From Macrococcoides caseolyticum (GTDB lineage: Bacteria; Bacillota; Bacilli; Staphylococcales; Staphylococcaceae), in NCBI RefSeq assembly GCF_021366795.1, contig NZ_JAHCPS010000001.1, forward strand, positions 124,001-188,000: DNA of 64,000 nucleotides, given 5' to 3'. Both the position numbers and the translations under genes were made by a program. This document shows positions 53,705 through 63,480 of this stretch, in pieces. Every line of letters starts with the position of its first letter. The stretch's first letter is position 1. The notes beneath the pieces were generated by a model. The model saw nothing but the letters and a program-made list of their open reading frames with translations. It was not told the DNA's origin and made no database searches.

Positions 53705-56524
53705 TTATCGTTCGATGTGACGCTTTAAATATCTACCGGTATATGAAGCTTCTTCTTCCATAATTTGCTCAGGTGTCCCAATAGCGATAATCTTACCACC
53801 GTTGTCTCCACCTTCAGGGCCTAAATCGATAATATGGTCCGCTGTTTTAATCACATCCAGATTATGTTCAATGATTAAAACTGTATCACCATTTTCGACT
53901 AATTTTTCAAGGACTTTTAATAAGCGGGCAATATCATCCACATGTAAACCTGTTGTTGGTTCATCTAAAATATATAATGTTTTCCCATTACTTCTGCGGT
54001 GTAATTCACTCGCTAATTTTACACGTTGCGCTTCTCCACCTGAAAGTGTTGTCGCTGGTTGTCCAAGTTTAATATATCCTAAACCTACGTCAACAATCGT
54101 TTTTAGTTTACGTTTAATTTTAGGAATATTTTCAAAGAAATAGTATGCATCCTCAACTGTCATATCTAAAATTTCAGCGATATTTTTATCTTTATAGGTT
54201 ACTTCTAATGTCTCACGGTTATAACGTTTACCCTCACAAACTTCGCATGGCACATAGACATCTGGCAGAAAGTGCATTTCTATCTTGATAATACCGTCAC
54301 CTCGACATGCTTCACAGCGCCCGCCTTTAACATTAAAGCTAAAGCGTCCTTTCTGATAACCTCGTAACTTAGCTTCGTTGGTTTGACTAAATACATCACG
54401 AATATCATCAAAGAGTCCAGTATATGTTGCAGGGTTAGAACGTGGCGTTCGGCCGATAGGAGACTGGTCTATATCGATAATTTTATCGATATGCTCAATA
54501 CCTGTGACACGATCATGTGCTCCTGGCTTTGCTTTTGTCTTATATAGTTTTTGTGCAAGTGATTTGTATAAGACATCATTGACTAAACTACTCTTCCCAG
54601 ATCCAGATACGCCTGTAACAAGTGTCATCATTCCTAAAGGAATATTGACCGACACCCCTTTTAAGTTATTACTTGTTGCGTTCTCAATCGTAATAAATCG
54701 GCCATCAGGTTTTCTTCTTGTTGCAGGCATTTCGATTTGTTTTTTTCCGCTTAAATATTGACCTGTTAAAGACTTCTTATTCTTCATAACTTGTAGTGGT
54801 GTCCCTTGCGCCACAACTTCTCCACCATGAACCCCGGCACCAGGTCCAATATCTATTAAATGGTCTGCTGCAAGCATTGTATCTTCATCATGTTCGACAA
54901 CAATTAAAGTATTGCCCATATCGCGCATTGACTTTAATGTTTCAATTAAGCGATCATTATCCCTTTGATGCAATCCAATCGAAGGTTCATCCAGAACATA
55001 CATCACACCCGTAAGTCTTGAACCTATTTGGGTTGCAAGGCGGATACGTTGTGCTTCACCACCTGATAATGTACCTGCAGCACGATTTAACGTTAAATAC
55101 TCAAGGCCAACATTATTTAAAAATGACAAACGTTCTGTAATTTCTTTTAATATTAATTTTGAGATTTGCGCTTCTTTTTCAGTTAATTCAAGTTGCTGAT
55201 AGTACTTTAATGCTTCCCCAATAGAAAATTCCACAACTTGACCAATATGAAGGCCTTTCACTTTCACACTCATTGCTTCTTTTGATAAACGATAGCCATG
55301 ACACGTATGACACGCTTCATCTACCATATATTTACGCATTTGTTCACGCGTATACTCGGATGGACTTTCTTTATAGCGGCGTTCAATATTATTTACCACA
55401 CCTTCATATTGCATTTTACGCTTTCTCGTCACACCATTATCCTGTTTAAATGTAAATTCAATTTCATCTGTATGACCATATAATATAATGTGCTGTTCTT
55501 CATCAGACAACTTTTCAAATGGCTTTTTCATACTAATTTCAAAATGTTTGCATGCCTGTTTTAATAATGTCGGATAATAATTAGAACTAATAGGTTCCCA
55601 AGGGACGATTGCGCCTTTTTCAAGTGTAAGTGTTCGATCAGGAATCACCAAATCAACATCAACAGACAATTTCGTCCCTAGACCATCACAATCTGGACAT
55701 GCGCCAAATGGTGAATTAAAAGAAAACATACGTGGCTCTAGTTTATCTATTGAAAAGCCACAAATTGGACAGGCATGATTTTCTGAAAACTTAACTTGTT
55801 CCCCATCAATGACATCAATGACCACATTACCTTCAGCTAAGCGCAATGCGTTCTCTAAAGAATCAGCAAGACGTGCTTCGATACCTGGTTTTACAACGAT
55901 TCTATCTACCACAACATCGATATCATGCTTTTGATTTTTATTTAATTCAATAGCTTCTGTCACATCATAGACTTCACCATCCACTTGAATACGTGCATAA
56001 CCTTTTTTAGAAATGTCTTCTATTAATTTTTTATGTGTCCCTTTGCGACCTCTCACTATGGGTGCAAATACTTGAATTTTTGTTCGCTCTTCCATATCAA
56101 GAATTTTATCGACCATTTGTTGAATGGTTTGAGATTCAATCGGTACGCCATGTTCTGGACAATAAGGTACACCAATACGTGCAAATAGTAGTCTTAAGTA
56201 ATCATAAATTTCAGTGACTGTAGCAACCGTACTACGTGGATTCTTACTCGTAGTTTTCTGATCGATTGAAATCGCAGGAGATAAACCTTCAATAATATCA
56301 ACATCTGGTTTATCCATCTGGCCTAAAAACATTCTCGCATAGGCACTTAGTGACTCTACATAACGACGTTGCCCTTCAGCATATATTGTATCAAAGGCTA
56401 AACTTGATTTCCCTGAACCCGATAACCCTGTCATAACAACTAATTTATCTCTAGGTATCTCTATATCAATATTTTTTAAATTATGTGCACGTGCACCCTT
56501 TACAACAATTGATTTATTCTTCAT
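53705..56524 (-). CDS. uvrA: Excinuclease ABC subunit A
   Basis: 939 residues with two ABC modules: Walker [10 protein letters not shown] near 33 and GVSGSGKSS near 640, two LSGGEAQR signatures, and zinc fingers CPICG...CPDC (about 254-281) and CEAC...CEVC (about 735-765). It recognises damaged DNA and loads UvrB. GAAGGGTG precedes the ATG at 56524, four bases after the uvrB stop; the frame extends to 56551 inside uvrB. Confidence 0.97.
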   Translation of the reverse strand: MKNKSIVVKGARAHNLKNIDIEIPRDKLVVMTGLSGSGKSSLAFDTIYAEGQRRYVESLSAYARMFLGQMDKPDVDIIEGLSPAISIDQKTTSKNPRSTVATVTEIYDYLRLLFARIGVPYCPEHGVPIESQTIQQMVDKILDMEERTKIQVFAPIVRGRKGTHKKLIEDISKKGYARIQVDGEVYDVTEAIELNKNQKHDIDVVVDRIVVKPGIEARLADSLENALRLAEGNVVIDVIDGEQVKFSENHACPICGFSIDKLEPRMFSFNSPFGACPDCDGLGTKLSVDVDLVIPDRTLTLEKGAIVPWEPISSNYYPTLLKQACKHFEISMKKPFEKLSDEEQHIILYGHTDEIEFTFKQDNGVTRKRKMQYEGVVNNIERRYKESPSEYTREQMRKYMVDEACHTCHGYRLSKEAMSVKVKGLHIGQVVEFSIGEALKYYQQLELTEKEAQISKLILKEITERLSFLNNVGLEYLTLNRAAGTLSGGEAQRIRLATQIGSRLTGVMYVLDEPSIGLHQRDNDRLIETLKSMRDMGNTLIVVEHDEDTMLAADHLIDIGPGAGVHGGEVVAQGTPLQVMKNKKSLTGQYLSGKKQIEMPATRRKPDGRFITIENATSNNLKGVSVNIPLGMMTLVTGVSGSGKSSLVNDVLYKSLAQKLYKTKAKPGAHDRVTGIEHIDKIIDIDQSPIGRTPRSNPATYTGLFDDIRDVFSQTNEAKLRGYQKGRFSFNVKGGRCEACRGDGIIKIEMHFLPDVYVPCEVCEGKRYNRETLEVTYKDKNIAEILDMTVEDAYYFFENIPKIKRKLKTIVDVGLGYIKLGQPATTLSGGEAQRVKLASELHRRSNGKTLYILDEPTTGLHVDDIARLLKVLEKLVENGDTVLIIEHNLDVIKTADHIIDLGPEGGDNGGKIIAIGTPEQIMEEEASYTGRYLKRHIER

Positions 56525-56528
56525 ATTG

Positions 56529-58505
56529 TCACCCTTCAGCTTTAAGCTCAAATAATATATCTCTTAATTCCGTCGCACGTTCAAAATCGAGTGCTTTTGC
56601 AGCTTCTTTCATATCGTGTTCCACTTGCAAAATCATTTGCTGACGTTCTTTAACAGTTAATTTCTTTTTCTTCTTCTCTTTTGGTAAATCTTCAGTAACA
56701 TCAATGGTTGCACTGATAACATCACGCACTTTCTTATTAATTGTCATCGGTGTAATACCATGCTTTTTATTATAGGCTTCCTGTATTTCACGTCGGCGAT
56801 TGGTTTCATCAATTGCGATTCGCATAGAATCAGTTATCTTATCACCATACATGATTACTTTACCGTGATCATTACGGGCAGCACGTCCGATGATCTGTAT
56901 AAGTGAACGATGACTACGTAAGAATCCTTCTTTATCAGCATCAAGAATCGCAACAAGAGAAACCTCTGGTATATCTAACCCTTCTCTTAAGAGATTGATA
57001 CCTACAAGGACATCAAATACACCTAATCTTAAATCTCTAATAATTTCTATACGCTCAAGTGTTTTGATTTCAGAGTGCAGATAATTCACCTTAATACCAG
57101 CCTCTTTCAGGTAGGTTGTTAAATCTTCACTCATCTTCTTCGTTAAAGTTGTAATGAGCACACGTTCATTTTTTTCAATGCGCTGTCTAATTTCTTCCAT
57201 TAAGTCATCGATTTGATGTTCCGACGGACGCACTTCAACAATAGGATCAAGTAGACCTGTCGGACGAATAATTTGCTCAACCATTTCATCTGTATGCTCA
57301 ATTTCATATGGTCCTGGTGTTGCAGACACATAGACAAACTGGTGACCTTTTGCTTCGAATTCTTCAAATTTTAAAGGACGATTATCCAGTGCGCTTGGTA
57401 ATCTGAAACCGTGATCGACTAATACATTTTTTCGAGCCTGGTCACCATTGTACATCCCACGAACTTGAGGCAGTGTCACATGGCTTTCATCCATCATGAT
57501 TAACCAGTCATCACCAAAGTAATCAAGCAATGTATATGGCGTTGCGCCTCGTTCACGTAAAGTCAAATGAAGTGAGTAGTTCTCTATCCCTGAACAAAAC
57601 CCCATTTCTCTCATCATTTCAAGATCATAGTTGGTACGTTGCTCTAAACGCTGTGCCTCTAGTAATTTATCTTCAGCTCTAAATTTCTTTAATTGTGCTT
57701 CTAATTCTTTTTCAATACGTTCTATTGCCATTTGCATCTTTTCTTCACGCGTCACAAAGTGACTCGCCGGGAATAATGCAAAATGCTCACGTTCTTTTAA
57801 TACTTCACCAGTCAGATAATTGATTTCTCTAATACGTTCTATTTCATCGCCAAAAAACTCCACACGAATACAATGTTCATCACGTGATGCCGGAAAAATT
57901 TCAACAACATCCCCGCGTACTCTAAAGGTACCTCGTTTGAAGTCAATATCATTTCTCGTATATTGAATATCAATCAGTTTACGTAATAATTGATTACGTT
58001 CAATTTCCATTCCAACGCGCATACTAACAACCATATTCTTATATTCTTCCGGATTACCTAAACCATAAATACAGCTGACAGATGCAATAATGATGACATC
58101 ATCACGTTCAAACAAAGCACTTGTTGCTGAATGTCGTAATTTATCAATTTCATCATTGATCGATGCGTCTTTCTCAATAAATGTATCCGTAGATGGGACG
58201 TAGGCTTCCGGCTGATAATAATCATAATAACTCACAAAATATTCTACCCTATTCTCAGGGAAGAATTCTTTAAATTCACTGTATAACTGGCCCGCTAATG
58301 TCTTATTATGTGCCATGACTAATGTAGGCTTTCCTACTTCTTTAATGACATTACTCATTGTAAATGTTTTACCAGTTCCCGTTGCCCCTAGTAATGTTTG
58401 ATGACGTTTACCTGCTTTAATGCCATCTACTATCTTTTGGATTGCAACCGGTTGGTCCCCTGCCGGTTGATAATCTGAATGAATTACAAATGGATGATGT
58501 TCCAT
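56529..58505 (-). CDS. uvrB: Excinuclease ABC subunit B
   Basis: 658 residues with Walker A GATGTGKT (40-47), the beta-hairpin region rich in tyrosines ([11 protein letters not shown] near 91-101), helicase motifs such as DESH near 338 and a C-terminal UVR domain (about 620-655) for UvrC. AAGGAGGG precedes the ATG. It is first in uvrB-uvrA and has a LexA box over its promoter. Confidence 0.97.
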   Translation of the reverse strand: MEHHPFVIHSDYQPAGDQPVAIQKIVDGIKAGKRHQTLLGATGTGKTFTMSNVIKEVGKPTLVMAHNKTLAGQLYSEFKEFFPENRVEYFVSYYDYYQPEAYVPSTDTFIEKDASINDEIDKLRHSATSALFERDDVIIIASVSCIYGLGNPEEYKNMVVSMRVGMEIERNQLLRKLIDIQYTRNDIDFKRGTFRVRGDVVEIFPASRDEHCIRVEFFGDEIERIREINYLTGEVLKEREHFALFPASHFVTREEKMQMAIERIEKELEAQLKKFRAEDKLLEAQRLEQRTNYDLEMMREMGFCSGIENYSLHLTLRERGATPYTLLDYFGDDWLIMMDESHVTLPQVRGMYNGDQARKNVLVDHGFRLPSALDNRPLKFEEFEAKGHQFVYVSATPGPYEIEHTDEMVEQIIRPTGLLDPIVEVRPSEHQIDDLMEEIRQRIEKNERVLITTLTKKMSEDLTTYLKEAGIKVNYLHSEIKTLERIEIIRDLRLGVFDVLVGINLLREGLDIPEVSLVAILDADKEGFLRSHRSLIQIIGRAARNDHGKVIMYGDKITDSMRIAIDETNRRREIQEAYNKKHGITPMTINKKVRDVISATIDVTEDLPKEKKKKKLTVKERQQMILQVEHDMKEAAKALDFERATELRDILFELKAEG

Positions 58506-58556
58506 ATATACGCCCTCCTTATCGATAATATTTTATCAAATTATCTCATTAAGGTA

Positions 58557-58570
58557 CAAACATTTGTTCG
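58557..58570. promoter_or_regulatory. LexA (SOS) box at the uvrB promoter
   Basis: On the minus strand CGAAC-AAAT-GTTTG, one base off the Firmicute SOS box CGAAC-N4-GTTCG. It overlaps the putative -35 TTGTAC; a TAAAAT -10 follows after 18 bases. This predicts DNA-damage induction of uvrBA. Confidence 0.85.
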
Positions 58571-58577
58571 ATTTATA

Positions 58578-58610
58578 AAAATACAGCTAAAACCATTTAT
58601 GTCTTAGCTG
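58578..58610. terminator. Terminator after csbA
   Basis: CAGCTAA / TTAGCTG hairpin (58584-58590 with 58604-58610); on the minus strand a TATTTTTAT run follows. Confidence 0.75.
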
Positions 58611-58841
58611 CTAATCTTGAATTTTATCCAATTTGTATAATTCTACAATTAAATATCCTACCATTAAACTTACAGTATCTAAAAAGACAATCATTTCAGA
58701 GTGAAAGAAACCTTTGTATACAGAAACACCTATCACAATCGTCGATAAAATCATTCCTGTATACTTATTTCTGACAATCATACTAAAGATAACAACCATC
58801 AACGCCGGCATTAAGAAGGCTAACCAATACCAAATGGTCAT
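58611..58841 (-). CDS. csbA: CsbA family membrane protein
   Basis: 76 residues, the same as S. aureus CsbA, with three hydrophobic helices and a conserved SVYKGFFHSE loop near 39-48. CsbA is a SigB-controlled membrane protein of unknown function in Bacillus. The ATG at 58841 overlaps the HD-gene stop in an ATGA; the frame runs on to 58958 inside that gene. It lies next to uvrBA, as in Bacillus. Confidence 0.87.
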   Translation of the reverse strand: MTIWYWLAFLMPALMVVIFSMIVRNKYTGMILSTIVIGVSVYKGFFHSEMIVFLDTVSLMVGYLIVELYKLDKIQD

Positions 58842-59485
58842 ATATCTTGCTCTTTTACATTTAAGATGGATACAGTTAATTCTTTTAATTCTGAACGTGG
58901 AATGAATTTTTCCTGTAACATTTCTGGTAATATATTGTTTAGGAAATCCTGAACACAATATAGATGATCAAACTGAATGATTGTACGTAAACTCTTCTCA
59001 TAAATTTCAAAGAATAAGGGTTCTGGATTACGTTTTTGAATTTCTCCAAATGATTCATATAAGAGATCTATTTTATCTGCTACAGATAGAATTTGACCTT
59101 CAATGGTGTCATCTTTCCCTTCTTTTAAGCGGTGATGATAAATTTCACGGTAGCACTCAGGAAACTCAGCATCTATAAACTTCGCAATCATTTGTTCTTC
59201 AACATCACTAAATAATTGCTTTAATTCTTTCGAAGCATATTTAACGGGTGTTTTAATATCACCTGTAAATATTTCAGGATAATCATGATTGAGTGCTTTT
59301 TCGTAAACATTTTTCCAGTTAATTTGTGTGCCATGGTATTCCTCAACAGTTGCAAGGTACTGAGCAATTTTTGTTACTTTAAATGAATGACTTGCTACAT
59401 TATGTTCCTGATATTTAAACTTTCCAGGACATCGGATTAACTTTTCAAGATCCGATAAACTTTTAAAGTATTGATGTACACCCAT
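58838..59485 (-). CDS. HD-domain hydrolase, YfbR-like
   Basis: 215 residues with the HD metal motif: H33 in NVASHSFKV and H67-D68 in LNHDYPE, with a later conserved aspartate in SVADKIDLL near 135. It resembles YfbR 5'-nucleotidases, which remove phosphate from deoxynucleoside monophosphates; the substrate is inferred. GAGGTG precedes the ATG. It lies between the ResA-like gene and csbA and is translationally coupled to csbA. Confidence 0.87.
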   Translation of the reverse strand: MGVHQYFKSLSDLEKLIRCPGKFKYQEHNVASHSFKVTKIAQYLATVEEYHGTQINWKNVYEKALNHDYPEIFTGDIKTPVKYASKELKQLFSDVEEQMIAKFIDAEFPECYREIYHHRLKEGKDDTIEGQILSVADKIDLLYESFGEIQKRNPEPLFFEIYEKSLRTIIQFDHLYCVQDFLNNILPEMLQEKFIPRSELKELTVSILNVKEQDI

Positions 59486-59500
59486 TGAATCACCTCTTGA

Positions 59501-60037
59501 TTATTTTAAATCAGATATAATCAGTTCAATTTTATGCTGATCTAATTCGCCGACATACGTTTTTAACACTTTACCCTTTTTATCTATAAATAATGTGGTT
59601 GGTATATTAATAATTTTATATTTCTTCATTTGTTCTTCAGTGAATATAATCATTGGATATTTCGCTTGATACTTTTCAATAAAACCAAGGCGTTTATCTG
59701 GTTTGTCCTGAACGTTTATACCAACTAAACCAACATGATTCGGTTTATTTTGATGATATTGAACAAGTTCCGGCATTTCTTTATTACACGGTTCACACCA
59801 CGATGCCCAAAAATTAATAATCGTAATCTCATGATTTAAATATCGTCTTAAATTCACTTTGTTACCATCCAGGTTGGAAACTTTTAGATGTGAGAGATTT
59901 TGACCATTGATAGGATGCTCGTGTGTCGTTACTGATTTCACATTATCTGTAGCATTAAACTGACTCACTTGATATATACTATAGCCTACAAGCCCTAAAA
60001 AAATAATTAGTAAAAAGATTGTGATGATGTGCTTCAT
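59501..60037 (-). CDS. Membrane-anchored thiol-disulfide oxidoreductase (ResA/TlpA-like)
   Basis: 178 residues: an N-terminal membrane anchor (about 5-23) followed by an extracytoplasmic TlpA/thioredoxin domain with WCEPC (C81, C84) and the cis-proline segment NIPTTLF near 148. CEPC is the active site of ResA, which reduces apocytochrome c before heme attachment in Bacillus. A cytochrome c gene 1.9 kb away makes that role plausible here; StoA-like roles are possible. GAGGTGG precedes the ATG. Confidence 0.86.
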   Translation of the reverse strand: MKHIITIFLLIIFLGLVGYSIYQVSQFNATDNVKSVTTHEHPINGQNLSHLKVSNLDGNKVNLRRYLNHEITIINFWASWCEPCNKEMPELVQYHQNKPNHVGLVGINVQDKPDKRLGFIEKYQAKYPMIIFTEEQMKKYKIINIPTTLFIDKKGKVLKTYVGELDQHKIELIISDLK

Positions 60038-60108
60038 ATGACCACCTCTACAGTTATTATATCTATTCTATCGTAATTGGCGATAAGTTTAAACCGAGGA
60101 ACATAAAA

Positions 60109-60144
60109 GAAAATGGACCAATCACGAGGATTGATCCATTTTTT
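60109..60144. terminator. Terminator after the CHAP gene
   Basis: A 13-position stem AAATGGACCAATC / GATTGATCCATTT with one mismatch, with flanking A- and T-runs. Confidence 0.88.
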
Positions 60145-60172
60145 ACATATCACTGACATTTATCACTTCAGA

Positions 60173-60613
60173 TTAATAAATATATTGATAAGCACTCTTT
60201 TGATATTTTGAAACAATACGATATGTTTTCACACCTTTGCGTGGATAATTCATTTCTGAAACTAAAATATTACCATTAGAATAGATACGTTCAACAACTG
60301 CGACATGACCATAATAGCCTAATTGTGAAACAAGTACTGAACCTTTAATCGGTGTACGTCTTACTTTATAGCCTGCATAACGTGCTTTGTACGCCCAATT
60401 CTTTGCATTGCCCCAATATTTTCCTACAGGACGCCCTAACTGTGCGCGACGATTATATGCATAGTATGCGCAGCTTCCCCAGTAATAAGGATTTGAATAC
60501 CCATATGAACCAGCTTCTGCTGTTTTAATTTGCGTTTGTGGTGTAATTTCTGTAAGCTCGGCAGTAGTCAATAACATCATAACTGTTAAAAACGATAGAA
60601 CGATTTTTTTCAT
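60173..60613 (-). CDS. Secreted CHAP-domain peptidoglycan hydrolase (SsaA-like)
   Basis: 146 residues: a signal peptide with likely cleavage after AEA at 34, then a compact CHAP domain with catalytic C48 (YYWGSCAYYA) and H103 (YYGHVAVVE). CHAP enzymes act as amidases or endopeptidases on cell-wall peptides; the cut bond here is unknown. CGGAGG precedes the ATG at 60613; the frame extends to 60649. A weak WalR-like site is upstream. No binding domain such as LysM is present. Confidence 0.9.
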   Translation of the reverse strand: MKKIVLSFLTVMMLLTTAELTEITPQTQIKTAEAGSYGYSNPYYWGSCAYYAYNRRAQLGRPVGKYWGNAKNWAYKARYAGYKVRRTPIKGSVLVSQLGYYGHVAVVERIYSNGNILVSEMNYPRKGVKTYRIVSKYQKSAYQYIY

Positions 60614-60750
60614 GATTTCTTTTTCCTCCGAATAATTAATATATTTCAATAATGTTTTGTTTATTCAACAAGATTGATAATACCATAATTATTCAATGAA
60701 CAATTTAATGTTACATAGTTGTAATATAAGTGTTATTTCTAATGAGATAA

Positions 60751-60767
60751 ATTGCAACTTTGTTACA
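60751..60767 (-). promoter_or_regulatory. Weak WalR-like site upstream of the CHAP gene
   Basis: On the minus strand TGTAAC-N5-TGCAAT, one base short of TGTWAH-N5-TGTWAH, about 145 bases before the start. WalR controls many staphylococcal CHAP proteins. The rest of 60614-60839 shows no gene. Confidence 0.3.
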
Positions 60768-60839
60768 AAATTATTGTAGATAAAAAATAATCAAAGGCTC
60801 AATTTCACATTGTAAAAAAAGATATTAAATGATGAACAT

Positions 60840-61844
60840 TTAATATCTATAATAACCTGTTATTGTACCATCTATATCATCGACTGACCTTTTGCCTATG
60901 CCTTCTTTTGGATTTAATGCATCAATCATCTGGCCATTTCCTATATATATACCTACATGACTCGCCTGATTGAAAAATACAAGATCACCAGGCTTTGGTT
61001 GTGCTACGCGATGTCCCACAGTTATCTGTTCATATGTTGTACGCGGTAATGATTTTCCGATGGATTGCATCACTTGTTGTACAAAAGATGAGCAATCTAC
61101 TTCAGTTGTTGAATTTGCTCCGTATACATAACGCTTGCCTTGCGCGATACGCAAAGCTATTTGTTCGATGTCATTCTTTTCCTCTGATTGTATATTATTT
61201 TGCTCTTCTGGATACGACCTATCGTCAGAAGCTTTAGTTTTGTATAATGCATCATTGTCTTGATGATTGAAGTCTTTGACAAACTGACCGGCCACGTCAC
61301 TATCATTTGAAGGTCTATTGTCTCGCGCAATGATAAAGTCATCATCTGTCGTGCTAGCTTCAAGTGCTGCATCCCGTTTATGTATAAGTCTTTCTTGTGC
61401 TTCAATTTCATTTAAACGTGCTGCCATTGCAGGTGATAATGTTGGTGTTACACTTTCAGTTCTCTTGCTTCTATGCTTTTTACGGTAGAGTGATTCAGAA
61501 ACAATTAATTTTTGGCCAACGTGCAACTCATTCGATATTAATCTATTCCAGAAACGCACTTCAAATGGCTGGATTTTAAATTGCTTTGCAATACTTTGTA
61601 CCGTATCACCATCTTTAACGCGATACACTTGTTGTGGCTTTAATTTAAGTTTTTGTCCAGGTATTACACGTGATGTTTTGAGATGATTTAAGCGTTTCAA
61701 CTGAACGACACTCGTTTTTGTTTCCTTCGCAATCGTTAATAACGTATCACCTTTTTGGACTTGATATATACTCGCCTGTACCTCACTTGTAAATAGTGTG
61801 GCAATCATCAGGCTGGATAAGAATAATTTTCTACTTTTTCTCAT
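60840..61844 (-). CDS. Secreted LysM-NlpC/P60 endopeptidase
   Basis: 334 residues: signal peptide (1-24), two LysM domains (about 26-69 and 72-115) for peptidoglycan binding, a polar linker (120-225) and a C-terminal NlpC/P60 domain with catalytic C251 (VDCSSFV) and H296 (SHVGIYIG). It should cut the D-Glu-diamino-acid bond of stem peptides, a D,L-endopeptidase like Bacillus LytF or CwlS. GGAGG precedes the ATG. It probably helps growth or daughter-cell separation. Confidence 0.93.
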   Translation of the reverse strand: MRKSRKLFLSSLMIATLFTSEVQASIYQVQKGDTLLTIAKETKTSVVQLKRLNHLKTSRVIPGQKLKLKPQQVYRVKDGDTVQSIAKQFKIQPFEVRFWNRLISNELHVGQKLIVSESLYRKKHRSKRTESVTPTLSPAMAARLNEIEAQERLIHKRDAALEASTTDDDFIIARDNRPSNDSDVAGQFVKDFNHQDNDALYKTKASDDRSYPEEQNNIQSEEKNDIEQIALRIAQGKRYVYGANSTTEVDCSSFVQQVMQSIGKSLPRTTYEQITVGHRVAQPKPGDLVFFNQASHVGIYIGNGQMIDALNPKEGIGKRSVDDIDGTITGYYRY

Positions 61845-61960
61845 CTAAGTGCCTCCTGCAAGCGATGCTTTGATATTAAAATAAATATAACACAAGAAGC
61901 AATAGATGTATCATTGTTATCATTTCGTAATCATAAATTTAAATTATCTTCAAAAAACAG

Positions 61961-62275
61961 TTACTTCTGTTTAGCTAAATATTTAGCAATATTTTCTGCA
62001 TCTTTTCCTTTTACTAGGTTCTTTGGCATTGAACCTTTACCATTTTGAATGATTTTTAATATTTCTTGTTCAGAATATTTATTCCCTACTTTAGTTAGAT
62101 TAGGTCCACTACCACCTTCTAAATCTCTACCATGGCAACCGATACATGAACTATTGGCATATGCTTCTCTACCCGGGTCATTTGAAGAAGATTCTGACGT
62201 TTTCTTTTCTGCATTGTTACCACATGCACCTAATATTAATGCTGATAATGCAATACCTGTTAATAATTTTTTCAT
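61961..62275 (-). CDS. cccB: Cytochrome c-551 lipoprotein
   Basis: 104 residues: lipobox LGAC with C18 as the lipid anchor, then a single class I heme c domain with CIGCH (C44, C47, H48) and a likely axial methionine at 83 (GSMPKN). It resembles Bacillus CccB, which lies beside prfB there too. It would carry electrons to an oxidase on the outer membrane face. S. aureus has no such protein. GGGGGA precedes the ATG. Confidence 0.93.
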   Translation of the reverse strand: MKKLLTGIALSALILGACGNNAEKKTSESSSNDPGREAYANSSCIGCHGRDLEGGSGPNLTKVGNKYSEQEILKIIQNGKGSMPKNLVKGKDAENIAKYLAKQK

Positions 62276-62314
62276 TTCAATTCCCCCAAATATTCATATT
62301 AATTTCATTATACT

Positions 62315-62351
62315 AAAAAAAGTGGAAGCAACAAAATGTTGTCTCCACTTT
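62315..62351. terminator. Terminator of prfB
   Basis: AAAGTGGA-AG-CAACA / TGTTG-TC-TCCACTTT stem-loop; on the minus strand a seven-T run follows. Confidence 0.88.
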
Positions 62352-62373
62352 ATAGTTGATAAAAAACAATAAT

Positions 62374-63475
62374 TTATAATTGTGATTTTAAATAGGCATC
62401 AATAAATAAATCAATGTCACCATCCATCACTGCACCTGTATTTCCAGTTTCAGCATTCGTACGATGATCTTTTACCATAGAATATGGATGGAAGACATAC
62501 GAGCGAATTTGTGAACCCCAACCAATTTCTTTTTGTTCACCACGAATCTGAGCAAGTTCAGCTTCCTGCTCTTCAATTTTACGTTGATACAGCTTTGCTT
62601 TTAACATCTTCATCGCCTGTTCACGGTTTTTTATTTGTGAGCGTTCGTTTTGACATGTCACAACAATACCAGTTGGTGTATGTGTAATACGCACCGCTGA
62701 ATCTGTCGTATTAATGTGCTGACCACCAGCACCACTCGCACGATACGTATCAATTTTTATGTCTTCACTGTTAATTTCAATCGCAATGTTATCATTGTTC
62801 AATTCTGGCGTCACTTCACATGAGACAAATGACGTATGACGGCGACCAGAAGAATCGAATGGAGAGATACGCACTAAGCGATGGACACCTTTTTCAGCTT
62901 TCAGATAACCATATGCATTATGGCCTTTAATTAAAAGCGTAACACTTTTAATCCCTGCTTCATCACCAGGTAAATAGTCTAACGTTTCAACTTTAAAACC
63001 ACGTTTATCTGCAAAACGTTGATACATACGTAACAGCATTTCTCCCCAGTCTTGTGATTCAGTACCACCTGCACCTGGATGTAGCTCTAGAATCGCATTG
63101 TTCGCATCAAATTCACCATCAAGAAGCATCTTTAATTCAAAGGCATTTGTATCATCAGATAATTGATTCACTTGCGCTATCAATTCTTCTTCACTTTCTT
63201 TATCTGATTCTTCTTTGAGCATTTCAATTAATACGTCGATATTTTCATATTTTTCTTCTAATGCATGGAAGCCATTCACGATCTCTTTTAAAGCATTATT
63301 TTTATTGATAATTTCCTGTGCTTTTTCTCCATCATTCCAAAAATCAGGATCTGCCATCATTTCTTCGAATTCCTGAATGTTTGTCTCTTTTTCTTCTAAG
63401 TCAAAGAGACCCCCTAAAACTATTTAATTTTTCCTGTATTTCATTTAATAAATTTTTAATTTCGAATTGTTCCAT
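62374..63475 (-). CDS. prfB: Peptide chain release factor 2 (programmed +1 frameshift)
   Basis: 366 residues made from two frames. Translation starts at ATG 63475 and runs 24 codons to CTT followed by TGA (63403-63401); AGGGGG (63415-63410) lies just upstream as internal Shine-Dalgarno. Skipping T 63403 continues with GAC at 63402 to the stop at 62374. The main part has the GGQ motif (SGAGGQHIN near 245) and the SPF stop-codon reader ([11 protein letters not shown]). RF2 thus controls its own synthesis at UGA. The start is five bases after the secA stop. Confidence 0.96.
63400..63415 (-). promoter_or_regulatory. prfB recoding site
   Basis: AGGGGG, three bases, then CTT-TGA-C, the standard RF2 autoregulatory slippery site: low RF2 slows reading of UGA and allows a +1 shift. 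Confidence 0.95.
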
Positions 63476-63480
63476 TCATA

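Noticed and set aside
58842-58958. Longer CsbA with an N-terminal domain
   Set aside because: That stretch lies within the HD hydrolase gene; 76 residues from the ATG at 58841 fits the family length.
63360-63475. prfB as a broken gene
   Set aside because: The interruption is the standard RF2 recoding site with AGGGGG and CTT-TGA-C, so it is functional.
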